Shown: positions 8,191 to 16,378, counted from the first letter of the stretch. The stretch: 48,184 bases of DNA from CAZTPJ01 sp964614515 (GCA_964614515.1 CAZTPJ010000023.1:1-48184); one strand, 5' to 3'. Numbers and translations are program-made. The notes: generated by a model not told the origin, from the sequence alone.

Positions 8191-9213
8191 TCAGTCGGTC
8201 ACGAGTTTCTGGGCGATGAGGTCCTGCACATCGAGCAGGCCGATGGGACGGCCGTGGTCATCGACGACGGGAATCTCATCCTGTCGGTATTGGCGGATGA
8301 GGAGAACTGCATCGCGGACGAGCGCGGTGTGCGGGAGTGTTCGCGGACTACGGGTCATCAGGTCGGCGATTGGGCGTTGAAGATCGGCCGGATTTCGCAG
8401 GATCAGTCGGCGCAAGTCGCCATCGGTGAAGATGCCGGTGAGACGGCCGGTGTCAGGATCGACGATCATCAGCGCGCCCGGGCGACGGCCCTTGGTGTCG
8501 GCCTGGCGCAGCGCCTGCTCGATGGGCACGGTCTGCGGCACGGGCGCGAAGCCGTCATCCACGCGGAATCGCAGCACATCGACGACGGAGCGAAGGAGGC
8601 CCCCGAGCGTGCCGCCGGGATGCCTGCGTGCGAAGTCCGCGTCGGTGAAGTTTCGCCGTTCGGCCAGCGCCAGCGCGAGGGCATCGCCCATGACGAGTGC
8701 GGCCGTGGTTGAGGACGTTGGTGCGAGGAACTTCGGCGCGCCCGCTTCCGCGGCGACGCCGATGGCGAGCGTGATGGTGGCGAGGCGTTCGAGGCTGGAT
8801 GGTTTGTCATCGGCGGAGACCGGGCCGCGGGTGATGGCGATGATGGGCAGGTTGTCCTGTCGCAGGATCGAAGCGACGTTGACGACTTCGTGCGTCTCGC
8901 CGGAGTGTGAGATGGCGATGGCGATGTCTGATGGGCGGAAGCGACCGAGATCGCCGTGGGCGGCCTCGGCCGGGTGAACGCAGTGGGCTGGGATGCCCAG
9001 GGAAGCGAAGGTTGCGGCGATTTTGGCGCCGATGAGGCCGGACTTGCCAAGTCCGGTGACGATGACGGTTCCGCCGTCGCGGGTGCGCGCGTCGAGCAGT
9101 TCGATCGCGGCGTCGAAAGGAGGGCCGAGGCGGTCGGCGAGATCGGCGACGGCCTGGGCCTGTTCGCGTATGACGTGTCGCACGAACGCGTGATGCGGGG
9201 CCGGGTCGGACAT
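8191..9213 (-). CDS. kdsD: D-arabinose 5-phosphate isomerase
   Basis: Typical KdsD/KpsF layout in 340 aa: an N-terminal sugar isomerase (SIS) domain (about 35-200) followed by two CBS domains (about 220-275 and 285-338). The SIS motifs VTGLGKSG and SHSGET are intact, as is the family stretch HPAEAAHGDLG containing the histidine and acidic residues used in catalysis. The enzyme converts ribulose 5-phosphate to arabinose 5-phosphate, the first committed step to Kdo. It heads the kdsD-kdsC-LPS export unit and is divergent from scpA across a 128-bp region filled by two hairpin repeats. Confidence 0.94.
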   Translation of the reverse strand: MSDPAPHHAFVRHVIREQAQAVADLADRLGPPFDAAIELLDARTRDGGTVIVTGLGKSGLIGAKIAATFASLGIPAHCVHPAEAAHGDLGRFRPSDIAIAISHSGETHEVVNVASILRQDNLPIIAITRGPVSADDKPSSLERLATITLAIGVAAEAGAPKFLAPTSSTTAALVMGDALALALAERRNFTDADFARRHPGGTLGGLLRSVVDVLRFRVDDGFAPVPQTVPIEQALRQADTKGRRPGALMIVDPDTGRLTGIFTDGDLRRLILRNPADLQRPIADLMTRSPRTLPHTALVRDAVLLIRQYRQDEIPVVDDHGRPIGLLDVQDLIAQKLVTD

Positions 9214-9255
9214 GACGGAAAAGGGTAGACTGTGCAGTGACGGGGTGGGCAGCGC

Positions 9256-9331
9256 GGGTGGCCCGCCACTCCGTGGCGGGTCTGCGTGGCCGGTGTCGAG
9301 CCAAGCCCTCCCTCACGGTCGGGCTTCTTAT
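9256..9331 (+). repeat. TCC-loop hairpin (9256-9283) and AAGCCC/GGGCTT element (9301-9331)
   Basis: The first element has flanks GGGTGG and GTCT around arms CCCGCCAC and GTGGCGGG with loop TCC. The second is a copy of the about 30-bp family with outer arms AAGCCC and GGGCTT. It is in the sense orientation relative to scpA and ends directly against the scpA Shine-Dalgarno (GGAG at 9332-9335). Together they occupy most of the kdsD-scpA divergent region, so any promoters must overlap them or lie between them. Confidence 0.85.
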
Positions 9332-9341
9332 GGAGCGTGCG

Positions 9342-10199
9342 ATGCGGGTTGAGGACTATCGGGTACGGCTGGAGATGTTCGACGGGCCGATGGACCTGTT
9401 GTTGTTTCTCATTCGCCGTGCGGAGGTGGACATCACAGACATTCCGATCGCTGACATCGCGGAGCAGTATGTGGAGTTTCTGCGCGGGATCGAGCGGATC
9501 GATATCGACGTGGCGGGCGAGTTTTTGCTGATGGCCGCGACGTTGATGGAGATCAAATCGCGGATGTTGATGCCGCGTCCATCGGCGATGGATGCGGAGG
9601 AGAGCGCAGCGCGAGATGAGGCGGATCCGCGCGGGGAACTGGTGCGGCAACTTCTGGCGTACAAGAAGAATCGCGACGCCGCAGGGTTGCTTGAGGATCG
9701 CCTGGCCGTGTGGCAGCAGCGATGGCCCACGGCCAAGGCGGGTGGCCCGCCACTCCGTGGCGGGGCTGCTGACGAGTCTTCACTGTTCACCGAGGGTCAA
9801 TCGGGCGGCGATGAAGCGGCCTCGCATGACGCACCACCACAGGAGATCGACATCGGTGATCTTGAGTTGATTGATCTGGTGCAGGCGTATAGCCGCGTCG
9901 CGGCGGCCGTGGACTTCACACGGCTGGGGGATCATCAGGTGTCGTATGACGACACGCCGATTGAGATTCACGCGGAGGAGTTCGTGGCGCGGCTTGCGGA
10001 GGGGGCGATCATCGTGGATGAGGATGGCGTGTCGCATCGGCGCATGGCGTTGGCCCAGGCGTTCATGGATCGAACGCGATCGGAGAAGATCGGCGTGTTT
10101 CTGGCCGTGCTTGAACTGGTGCGGCAGGGGCGGGTTCGCGTGTTTCAGCATTCGGCGGAGGGGCCGATTGTGGTGGAGTTGAATGAGGCGGTGGCGTGA
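9342..10199 (+). CDS. scpA: segregation and condensation protein A
   Basis: The kleisin subunit of the SMC-ScpAB condensin (285 aa). The N-terminal family signature is present at residues about 8-23 (LEMFDGPMDLLLFLIRRAE), followed by the DI-x-x-IP-I-ADI-x-x-QY stretch and the helix that ends in LMEIKSRMLMP. The C-terminal winged-helix that binds the SMC head is at about 195-285. The start at 9342 was chosen because GGAG lies 6 bp upstream and the family begins there; an in-frame ATG at 9330 is made by the end of a repeat. The variable linker holds a TCC-loop repeat in frame (9740-9765). No scpB follows: the next 250 bp are repeats and then a gene on the other strand. Confidence 0.93.
   Translation: MRVEDYRVRLEMFDGPMDLLLFLIRRAEVDITDIPIADIAEQYVEFLRGIERIDIDVAGEFLLMAATLMEIKSRMLMPRPSAMDAEESAARDEADPRGELVRQLLAYKKNRDAAGLLEDRLAVWQQRWPTAKAGGPPLRGGAADESSLFTEGQSGGDEAASHDAPPQEIDIGDLELIDLVQAYSRVAAAVDFTRLGDHQVSYDDTPIEIHAEEFVARLAEGAIIVDEDGVSHRRMALAQAFMDRTRSEKIGVFLAVLELVRQGRVRVFQHSAEGPIVVELNEAVA
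9740..9765 (+). repeat. TCC-loop hairpin repeat inside scpA
   Basis: Same sequence as the copies at 9256-9283 and 35417-35445: flank GGGTGG, arms CCCGCCAC/GTGGCGGG, loop TCC. It is read in frame as GGPPLRGG in the linker between the N- and C-terminal domains of ScpA. Confidence 0.85.
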
Positions 10200-10213
10200 G
10201 GGGGGGGGAAGGA

Positions 10214-10437
10214 AGCCCGTTGAAACGGGCTGGGTTTGGTCGGGGTGAATGTGTCAATGGGGGCTTCGCTACCGCCGCTGAAGCGGCGGCCTATGAGTGA
10301 GAAAGGCCGCTGAAGCGGCCTGGGAGACGTGGTGCGATATCGGGGTTTGGCTGTCGAATGGGGAGACTGGTACAGGCGAGACGCCTGTACCACCGGGGGA
10401 GTGAAGAGTCGGGTACGGGCGAGACGCCCGTACCACC
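10214..10437. repeat. cluster of five hairpin repeats between convergent genes
   Basis: The 257 bp between scpA and the vWA gene hold no gene. Three hairpins have loop TGAA: 10214-10231 (arms AGCCCGT/ACGGGCT), 10272-10289 (CCGCCGC/GCGGCGG) and 10304-10321 (AGGCCGC/GCGGCCT). Two have loop AGA: 10368-10394 (GGTACAGGCG/CGCCTGTACC) and 10411-10437 (GGTACGGGCG/CGCCCGTACC). All arms pair perfectly. A run of nine G starts at 10200. Because both flanking genes end here, the hairpins could act as terminators or 3' stabilisers, but none is followed by a T run. Confidence 0.85.
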
Positions 10438-10456
10438 GATGGGAAAGAGGAGGGAG

Positions 10457-11605
10457 TTACTCCTTCTTCTCGAACTCGAGGCCCTTGGCGATGGCCTGGT
10501 CGCGCATGCACTTGATAAGGGCGGATTCGAGTGTGGCGGTCTGCTCGCCGAGTTTCTTGAGTTCGGCGGCGATGAAGGCTTCGCGGGCCTTGGCGATGGT
10601 CTGAATCCTGGTCTGGATGGCGGCTCGTTCTTCGCCGCACTTTTTGAGGTGTGCTTCGCGCTGGGCGAGGGTCATGGGGCGCATGATCTCGGGGAGGTCT
10701 TCGGCCTTGATGTCGGCGAGTTTGATCTGGCCTTCACGGCAGGCATCGACGAGGTCCCACGAGCAGAAATAGAGGGCCGAGGCTTTGGCGTTGATACGCT
10801 GGGCGTTGCTGGAGTTTCCTGATTGCTCGGAGTTGGCGTCCTGAGCGCGTTGGCGCCCCCAGCCTTCGCTTCCGGCCGCGCCGAACGGAATGTACGTCGC
10901 GTTGAGCGAGACATTGAGCGCCGCGAGTTCGGCATCCTGCGGCGTGGGAATCTGCGGGGTCGTGGCGTTGGTGTCGATGTTGGTGAACTGGCCGTCGGCG
11001 AGTTTCGAACCGGATTCCCATTCGCCTTGAATGCCGGTCATGCGATCGCCGCAGTGAACGGTGTTGACGACGATGCCTTTGGCGATGGCGGCGGGGACGC
11101 TGTCGCGGTAGTTCACCGGTCCCTGGGTGAAGGGTTCGTTGCCGGCGATGAAGATCATCTTGAGGTCGCGTGTGTTCTGGCTCCAGGCGAGTTCGTTGGT
11201 CGCCTGCTGGATGACCCAGCCGCAGTATTCCTCGCCGCCGTTGGTTGTGAGCGCGAAGAGTTCCTCGGAGACCTTGTCGAGATCGGTGGTGAGCGGGAGG
11301 ATCTGTCGGATGAAGCCGGACTCGCCGGAGAGCGATGACTTGCCGTATTCGTAGAGCGCGACCTGGAGTTCCGGGCGGAGTTCGCCGCGCCTGGCCGTGG
11401 CGAGTTCGCTCACGACGGCCCACAACTGCGACTTGGCCTGATCGATGAGTCCCTGCATGGAACCGCTGGTGTCGAGAAGGATGGCCATTTGCACGACGGG
11501 TCGTCGGGCGGGATCGTCGGGTTTGAAGGCGGGTGCGCCCGCGAAGATGGGTCCGGCCATGGCCAGCGCTGCGCTGGCCGTCACACATGCTCGAAACGAC
11601 TTCAT
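10457..11605 (-). CDS. secreted von Willebrand factor A domain protein
   Basis: 382 aa with a cleavable signal peptide (about 1-22) and a vWA domain that starts at about residue 38. The MIDAS metal-binding motif DTSGSM is at 45-50, so divalent-cation-dependent protein binding is likely. Residues about 300-382 form a charged helical tail rich in Lys/Glu/Ala. The ATG at 11605 is preceded by AGGAG at a good distance on the minus strand; the open frame runs further upstream but without a signal peptide. The gene stands alone. vWA proteins of this type are common in Planctomycetota and mostly uncharacterised; the ligand cannot be inferred. Confidence 0.8.
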   Translation of the reverse strand: MKSFRACVTASAALAMAGPIFAGAPAFKPDDPARRPVVQMAILLDTSGSMQGLIDQAKSQLWAVVSELATARRGELRPELQVALYEYGKSSLSGESGFIRQILPLTTDLDKVSEELFALTTNGGEEYCGWVIQQATNELAWSQNTRDLKMIFIAGNEPFTQGPVNYRDSVPAAIAKGIVVNTVHCGDRMTGIQGEWESGSKLADGQFTNIDTNATTPQIPTPQDAELAALNVSLNATYIPFGAAGSEGWGRQRAQDANSEQSGNSSNAQRINAKASALYFCSWDLVDACREGQIKLADIKAEDLPEIMRPMTLAQREAHLKKCGEERAAIQTRIQTIAKAREAFIAAELKKLGEQTATLESALIKCMRDQAIAKGLEFEKKE

Positions 11606-11709
11606 GATGCATCTCCTGAGTTTGAGGTGTCGGTCGATAGTCGTACCGCCTTCATCGGTTGCGGTTTGTAACAGGATTGCAACGGGGATTTGGGCCGTCG
11701 TGTGTGCGT

Positions 11710-12486
11710 TCACACGGCCGTGGCGAGATGCACGCGAACGAGATATCGCAGGGTGACCTGGCCGTCGGGGTCCGCATATCGAGCGTGCAGGGCAAGGAGA
11801 TCTTCGCGAAGGCGCTGCGCCGCGGGGCCTTCCTTGGGGGCGTAGGAGGCGCTCATGGCACGTCCGATGAGGCCGTCGGCGTCGAGTCGCTGCTCGCTGG
11901 GAAACTCTTCGGTGCGGACGTTGGCGTAGAGGGCGCTGTCGCGCAGTGCCCGGGGGTCGAAGTCGTGCTGCGTACCGATGTATTGACCGCCGGCGTCGAT
12001 GAAGGTCTGCTTGTACACGGCGGAGCATGGATCGGCGGTGTCGAGGTTGTTCCACATGAGCGCGAGCCTTCCGCCGGGGCGGAGAATGCGGTGAAACTCG
12101 CGCAGGGCGACGGGGGGATTGAACCAGTGAAACGCTTGCGCACAGAGCACAAGATTGACGAAGCGATCATCGAGTCCCGTCGTCTCGGCGGTGGCGTCGA
12201 GCCAGGCGACATGTGGATGCGGCGTGGCGGCATCGCGCATGGCGGCGTTTGGTTCGATGGCGATGACGCGTACGCCGCGATCGGCGAGGAGTCGCGATGA
12301 AATGCCCGTGCCGGCGCCGATGTCGGCGGCCATGATGTGGACCGGCGCGCCAAGGCCGGCGAGAATGGCGTCGATCGCGGTGTCGGGATATGACGGGCGA
12401 TACTTCGCGTAGTCGGATGCGCGATTGGAGAATCGCGTGGTCGGGGCGAGGGTGTGCTGGGGTGGCGATGGTTCGGGCGCGTTCAT
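11710..12486 (-). CDS. class I SAM-dependent methyltransferase
   Basis: 258 aa, cytoplasmic. Motif I (AADIGAGTGISS, residues 53-64) and the acidic end of strand 2 (IAIEPNAAM, about 75-83) form the SAM site. The segment AQAFHWFNPPVAL and the following HRILRPGGRLAL match the Methyltransf_11/25 type group often called ubiquinone/menaquinone-like, but many substrates are possible. The N-terminal FSNRASDYAKYRPSYP is a frequent opening in this group. The start overlaps the stop of the upstream double-vWA gene (ATGA), so the two are translated together, although no functional link is obvious. The 104 bp downstream of the vWA gene's start hold only its Shine-Dalgarno. Confidence 0.85.
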   Translation of the reverse strand: MNAPEPSPPQHTLAPTTRFSNRASDYAKYRPSYPDTAIDAILAGLGAPVHIMAADIGAGTGISSRLLADRGVRVIAIEPNAAMRDAATPHPHVAWLDATAETTGLDDRFVNLVLCAQAFHWFNPPVALREFHRILRPGGRLALMWNNLDTADPCSAVYKQTFIDAGGQYIGTQHDFDPRALRDSALYANVRTEEFPSEQRLDADGLIGRAMSASYAPKEGPAAQRLREDLLALHARYADPDGQVTLRYLVRVHLATAV

Positions 12487-15400
12487 CCCGCGTTCTCCTC
12501 GTCGCGTTCACGGAATCGCTGGGCCGCGCGGCGTTTGGCGGCGAAGAGGTCGGACGTGCCCTGGGGCGCATCGGCCGGGGTCGCGGGCGGAGGAATGGCG
12601 GCGTCCCCCCCCCTTGTCCGAGCCTGACGCCGGATTTCATCGAGCATCGCGGTGTACCGTTCGCGTTCGATGGTGGTGCGCAGCGTGTCGGCGTCGCGCT
12701 GCGTGAGCGGCGCGGCCGTGGGCGCATCGGCGGGTTGAGACTTGGCCGTGCGGAGGCGTTCGAGGGTGGCGCCGGCGGTGTGTTGGGCGCGGTCGATGGC
12801 GGCGGCCCTGGCCCGCGCGCCCAGGCCCGCGCCGAAGTATCGGTCCCACGCGATGCGCCGCGTGCCCACATCCAGCACCATCACGACGATCGCCCACGCC
12901 AGGAGCATTCGCCAGATGGGCGTTCTCGCCTGCACGGGTTCGACGCCCGTGCGGTCAAAGAGATTCGCCGTGCCGGCCGCATCGAGCGTCACCTGTCGTC
13001 CGCCGGTGGCCTGCGCGAGTTGTTCCAGGAGTGAAATGTTCGACGCCAGGGCGCGATACTCCGCGCCTGCGGCCACGGATGCGCCGCCGATGACCGGCGA
13101 TCTCGCCACACCCGCGTGCGTGGGCCGCGCGATCACGACATAGTTGCCCGTCTGCGTCGCTGGTCCGGTCCACTCGTACCTTCCCGGCGCGGCCTGCGAC
13201 AACGTCGCCGCCACGACATCGCCCCCCGGCGTGAAGATCGAGACGGGAATCGACGCGCCATCGAGCGGACGGCCCACACCATCGAACATGTCCACGGTGA
13301 CGGTCAGCGCACCGTCGGTGACGGCCGTGCGCAGTTCAACATCTCGCGAGGATGGCGGTCGTGCGACGACTCGTGCCATGCGTGTCCACATTTCTGCATA
13401 GCCGGGCCATTCGAGCCACCGCGCGGCCCAGGCATGGGCATCTGAGGTGAACGCGGCCACCTGGCCGAGGCCCACGTTCCAATGCGCGAGGACAGGCTCG
13501 CCGGAGTCGGCGGCCATGGCGTAGGTGATGGTTGGTTCCGTGCGGGGCTGCGTAAGGACCATACCGCCGAGTCGCGGGGGTTGGCCGAGCCCGGCCGTGA
13601 GCGGTGAACCCGTGGGGAGCATGATGACATCGAAGGGGGTCTGTCGGATCATGGGGCTGCGTACAACGCGCACGGCGCGNNNNNNNNNNAGGAAGACCTT
13701 TGGAAGCACATTGGGCGAGATGACGGGGTAGAACGAGCCGTTGCCCCTGTCGGCCACGGCGCGCATGGTGCGATCGTCCGCTTCGTTCCCGACGGCGATG
13801 GTGGAGATCATGATGCCTTCATTGGCGAGGGCATCGGCGATGGCGGCGAGTTCTTCGCTGTCGGTGGCCTGGCCGTCGGAGAGGAGGATGATGTGCTTGA
13901 CGCGGGCGTCCACGCCGCGCAGCGCATCGCCGGCAGCGCGAAGGGCGGGGCCGATCACCGTCCCCCCCCCTGGGGCGATGGAGCGGATCCGCGCGGCCGT
14001 GGCTTCGGGGCGTCGGTTTGGCTCCAGCGGGACCACGGTGCGGTGGAGGCTGTTGAACTCGATGACGCCGACGAGGTCTTTCTGGTCGAGGCTCTTGACG
14101 GCCAGCGCGGCGGATTCGTTGGCGATCTCCTGCTGCGTGCGGATCGATCCCATGACGCTGCGGTTCATCGAGCCTGAACTGTCGAGGATGAACATGATCG
14201 CGGCTTCCGGAATGACGACTTGTTCGGGCAGATCGAGCCGCACGGGGAGGATGGGTTCGAGGGTCGAGCCGTGCCACCCGCCCGCGCCGAAGGAATCCGG
14301 CCCGCCGACCATCACGAGTCCCCCCCCCATGTCCGTGACGTATTCGACGAGGGTGCGCTGGGATCGTTCATCGAGCGCTTCGACCGGGACGTTCTGGAGG
14401 ATCACGAGGTCGTAGCGTTGAAGTTGGAGCATGTCGGCCGGCATGCCCTCGGGGGGCGCGAACGTGACATCGAGGTCCGCGCGGCGGAGGGTCTGCGCGA
14501 GCGTCGCGCCCGGGCCGGCCTCCGCGCCATTGCCCACGCCGTCGAGGATCAAAATCGAACCGCGTCCGGGCGTGATGGTGAACGCTTCAGCGCCGTTGTT
14601 TTCGAGACTCTGATCGCCGATGAGCGACGCGACCGCCCCGAACTCATCCACATCGGCGTCCGGCTCAAAGATCGCCTCGAAGCGGTGCAGTTTGCCGGGT
14701 TCGAGTTTGACGCTGAACGTGAGCACGGTGCGTCCCGGCGGCAGGTTCATGCGCTGCGCGGTCGGCTCGCCTTCGCCAAGGGGCATCGGTTCGCCCTCGC
14801 GAAGCAGGCGCAGCGTCCCCGTCGCGCCTTGCGTCGAGAACAAGCCGATGCGCACAGGCACGACGGATTCGGCCGCGGCCGTGGGAGGAACATCGAGAAA
14901 CTCGACCATCGTTTCGTTGGTGACGGCGTAAGCGAGTGGGACGACGTCGATGGGCAGGCTACCACGTCCTGTGGCGGCGCGTCCCGCGAGTTCGGCGGCG
15001 ATGGCCATCGCGTCGCCGGCGGTTTCGTTGCCGTCGGAAAAGAGCAGGAGCCGCCCGGCGGCGTCGGGGGGGATCATCGCGGCGGCGAGACGGATGGCGT
15101 CGGCGATGTTCGTGCCTTCCTGCACGGTGACATCGAGCGAACGATCAAGCGCGTCGACGCGCGTGGGGGCGAGCAGGGCCGCGGCCTTGCCGTCGAACGC
15201 GACGATGCCGAGCAGATCATCGGGGCCGCGCTCCCCCACCGCGTCGCGAAGGAACTCGCGGATGGCATCAAGCGCTTCGAGCCGCGCCTCGTCCGTTGTC
15301 AGCCCCGCGTAGCGCCGAACCGAACCGGAGACATCAACGACGGCGATGACGGCCATGTGATCAACGGTGCGCACAGCGCTTGCGCCGGCGAGCAGCGCGG

Positions 15401-15551
15401 CCAGGAGCGCCAGCAGAATCGACCGCGTGACAATCGCCGACCACCGCCGCGCACGACTCATCCCGCCAAACCACACCATGCCCGCGATCGCCATCGGCGG
15501 AATCAGCAGCAGCACAAGCAGCCACAGAGGTTGCGCAAACGTCAGGCCCAC
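12483..15551 (-). CDS. double von Willebrand factor A membrane protein with glutamine-amidotransferase-like domain
   Basis: About 1022 aa. The N-terminus has the BatA-like beginning (FAQPLWLLVLLLIPP), with membrane helices near residues 6-27 and 38-60. A first vWA domain follows with a modified MIDAS DVSGS (73-77). A class I glutamine-amidotransferase-like domain spans about 330-430 (ILDG, LVILQNVP, GGGLVMVGG). A second vWA domain has an intact MIDAS DSSGSM (about 451-456), then a beta-rich part and a C-terminal membrane helix near 890. Such proteins are common in Planctomycetota; their role is unknown, possibly envelope stress or protein quality control as proposed for Bat proteins. The GTG at 15551 was chosen because the upstream extension to 15620 runs through a repeat. 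A 10-N gap lies inside, yet the frame is kept. Confidence 0.85.
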   Translation of the reverse strand: MGLTFAQPLWLLVLLLIPPMAIAGMVWFGGMSRARRWSAIVTRSILLALLAALLAGASAVRTVDHMAVIAVVDVSGSVRRYAGLTTDEARLEALDAIREFLRDAVGERGPDDLLGIVAFDGKAAALLAPTRVDALDRSLDVTVQEGTNIADAIRLAAAMIPPDAAGRLLLFSDGNETAGDAMAIAAELAGRAATGRGSLPIDVVPLAYAVTNETMVEFLDVPPTAAAESVVPVRIGLFSTQGATGTLRLLREGEPMPLGEGEPTAQRMNLPPGRTVLTFSVKLEPGKLHRFEAIFEPDADVDEFGAVASLIGDQSLENNGAEAFTITPGRGSILILDGVGNGAEAGPGATLAQTLRRADLDVTFAPPEGMPADMLQLQRYDLVILQNVPVEALDERSQRTLVEYVTDMGGGLVMVGGPDSFGAGGWHGSTLEPILPVRLDLPEQVVIPEAAIMFILDSSGSMNRSVMGSIRTQQEIANESAALAVKSLDQKDLVGVIEFNSLHRTVVPLEPNRRPEATAARIRSIAPGGGTVIGPALRAAGDALRGVDARVKHIILLSDGQATDSEELAAIADALANEGIMISTIAVGNEADDRTMRAVADRGNGSFYPVISPNVLPKVFXXXXRAVRVVRSPMIRQTPFDVIMLPTGSPLTAGLGQPPRLGGMVLTQPRTEPTITYAMAADSGEPVLAHWNVGLGQVAAFTSDAHAWAARWLEWPGYAEMWTRMARVVARPPSSRDVELRTAVTDGALTVTVDMFDGVGRPLDGASIPVSIFTPGGDVVAATLSQAAPGRYEWTGPATQTGNYVVIARPTHAGVARSPVIGGASVAAGAEYRALASNISLLEQLAQATGGRQVTLDAAGTANLFDRTGVEPVQARTPIWRMLLAWAIVVMVLDVGTRRIAWDRYFGAGLGARARAAAIDRAQHTAGATLERLRTAKSQPADAPTAAPLTQRDADTLRTTIERERYTAMLDEIRRQARTRGGDAAIPPPATPADAPQGTSDLFAAKRRAAQRFRERDEENAG
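13680..13689. other. assembly gap, 10 N
   Basis: Ten undetermined bases inside the double-vWA gene. The reading frame continues across, and the residues on either side (LPKVF before, RAVRVVRSPMI after) join as in relatives of this family with about four residues between. The gap length is therefore probably close to correct. Confidence 0.95.
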
Positions 15552-15611
15552 GACGCAATGGTATGGGGGATGCGCTGCGCTGCCTGCGGCACAAGGCAAC
15601 CGCGCGATCGT

Positions 15612-15661
15612 GCGCAGCACGCACCGCCTTGCTGCGAAGACTCCGCAAGCGGTGGCACACG
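15612..15661. repeat. 50-bp interspersed repeat, copy 1
   Basis: Matches 30396-30445 with only a few differences, including one short indel. The core at 15628-15649 can fold: CTTGC at one end pairs with GCAAG at the other, with a TGCG/CGCA inner stem. It ends in GGTGGCACACG. It sits between the divergent starts of the double-vWA gene and the PagL-like gene, which argues against the longer start of the former. Confidence 0.75.
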
Positions 15662-15712
15662 TCGCGGATGCGGGATGCCTGTGCCATGGATGTGTCGCCT
15701 ACGCTTCGCCCC

Positions 15713-16378
15713 ATGGAGTCGAATCATCGCGCCGTGATGCGGTGCGGGAGTTTCATACTGCTGCTGGTCGCGCCCGTCACGGCAGGGGACGGTATCACAC
15801 TGGCGCCGAAACTCGCGGCGCTCGATGCCGGATCAACGCGAGTGAACCTGGTCTCGCAATATGAACAGCCGGGAGCGCCGGCGCCCGAGCCATCGAACAA
15901 GCCGTTCGGCACCGCCGGGTCGGAATGGGTGACGTTCGGCGGCGGCGTGGCGCACGACCTGAGCGACGCGACGGATGCGAACTTTCACATCAACTTCAGC
16001 CGGTTCTTCGTGGACGATGTCGAGTTTGTCGCTGAGGTCGCGGCGTGGACATTTACGCAGCGAGGTGACGACGCGGCCGGGCTGAGCGCATCGATGTTCT
16101 TCCGCTGGCACTTCGTCAATGAAGAGTGGTTCTCGCTGTTCGTGGACTGTGGCATCGGGATGATGGTCGCGGACAATGTCGTGCCGGAGATGGGCACGGG
16201 TGTGAACTTCATGCCCCGCGTCGGCGGCGGCGCCACGTTCGCCCTTGGCGACGCCGGCGCTCGCCTGATCACCGGCCTTCGATGGCACCACATCTCCAAC
16301 GCGCGGATTCACGGCGAAGAGCGCAACCCCTCGCGCGATGCGCCGATGCTCTATGTCGGCATCATGATTCCATGGTGA
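15713..16378 (+). CDS. PagL-like lipid A 3-O-deacylase / acyloxyacyl hydrolase family outer membrane protein
   Basis: 221 aa with a signal peptide (about 1-24). The alternating hydrophobic pattern and the final Tyr-Val-Gly-Ile-Met-Ile-Pro-Trp fit a small eight-strand outer-membrane barrel. Near the C-terminus, WHHISNARI followed by RNPSRD matches the PagL active-site block His-x-Ser-Asn-Ala ... Asn-Pro, where the His/Ser pair is catalytic. The third catalytic residue of PagL, a Glu about 14 residues after the His, is not clearly placed; Glu-Glu at +9/+10 or Asp at +16 might substitute. PagL removes the 3-O acyl chain of lipid A in the outer membrane, which suits the lpx/kds/lpt genes in this window. 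Start chosen at the ATG just before the signal peptide. Confidence 0.7.
   Translation: MESNHRAVMRCGSFILLLVAPVTAGDGITLAPKLAALDAGSTRVNLVSQYEQPGAPAPEPSNKPFGTAGSEWVTFGGGVAHDLSDATDANFHINFSRFFVDDVEFVAEVAAWTFTQRGDDAAGLSASMFFRWHFVNEEWFSLFVDCGIGMMVADNVVPEMGTGVNFMPRVGGGATFALGDAGARLITGLRWHHISNARIHGEERNPSRDAPMLYVGIMIPW

Noticed and set aside
9237..9341. Upstream extension of scpA coding sequence
   Set aside because: It is made of two repeats and the ScpA family starts at 9342, where GGAG is correctly spaced.
11556..11576. Palindrome GGCCAGCG/CGCTGGCC in the vWA gene
   Set aside because: Lies in the signal peptide Ala/Leu stretch and is explained by codon use; it lacks the flanks and loops of the repeat families.
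14220..15737. Open frame of 505 codons antisense to the double-vWA gene
   Set aside because: Shadow frame in GC-rich DNA; no domain pattern, low-complexity Arg/Gly/Asp composition, and the opposite strand has clear vWA motifs.
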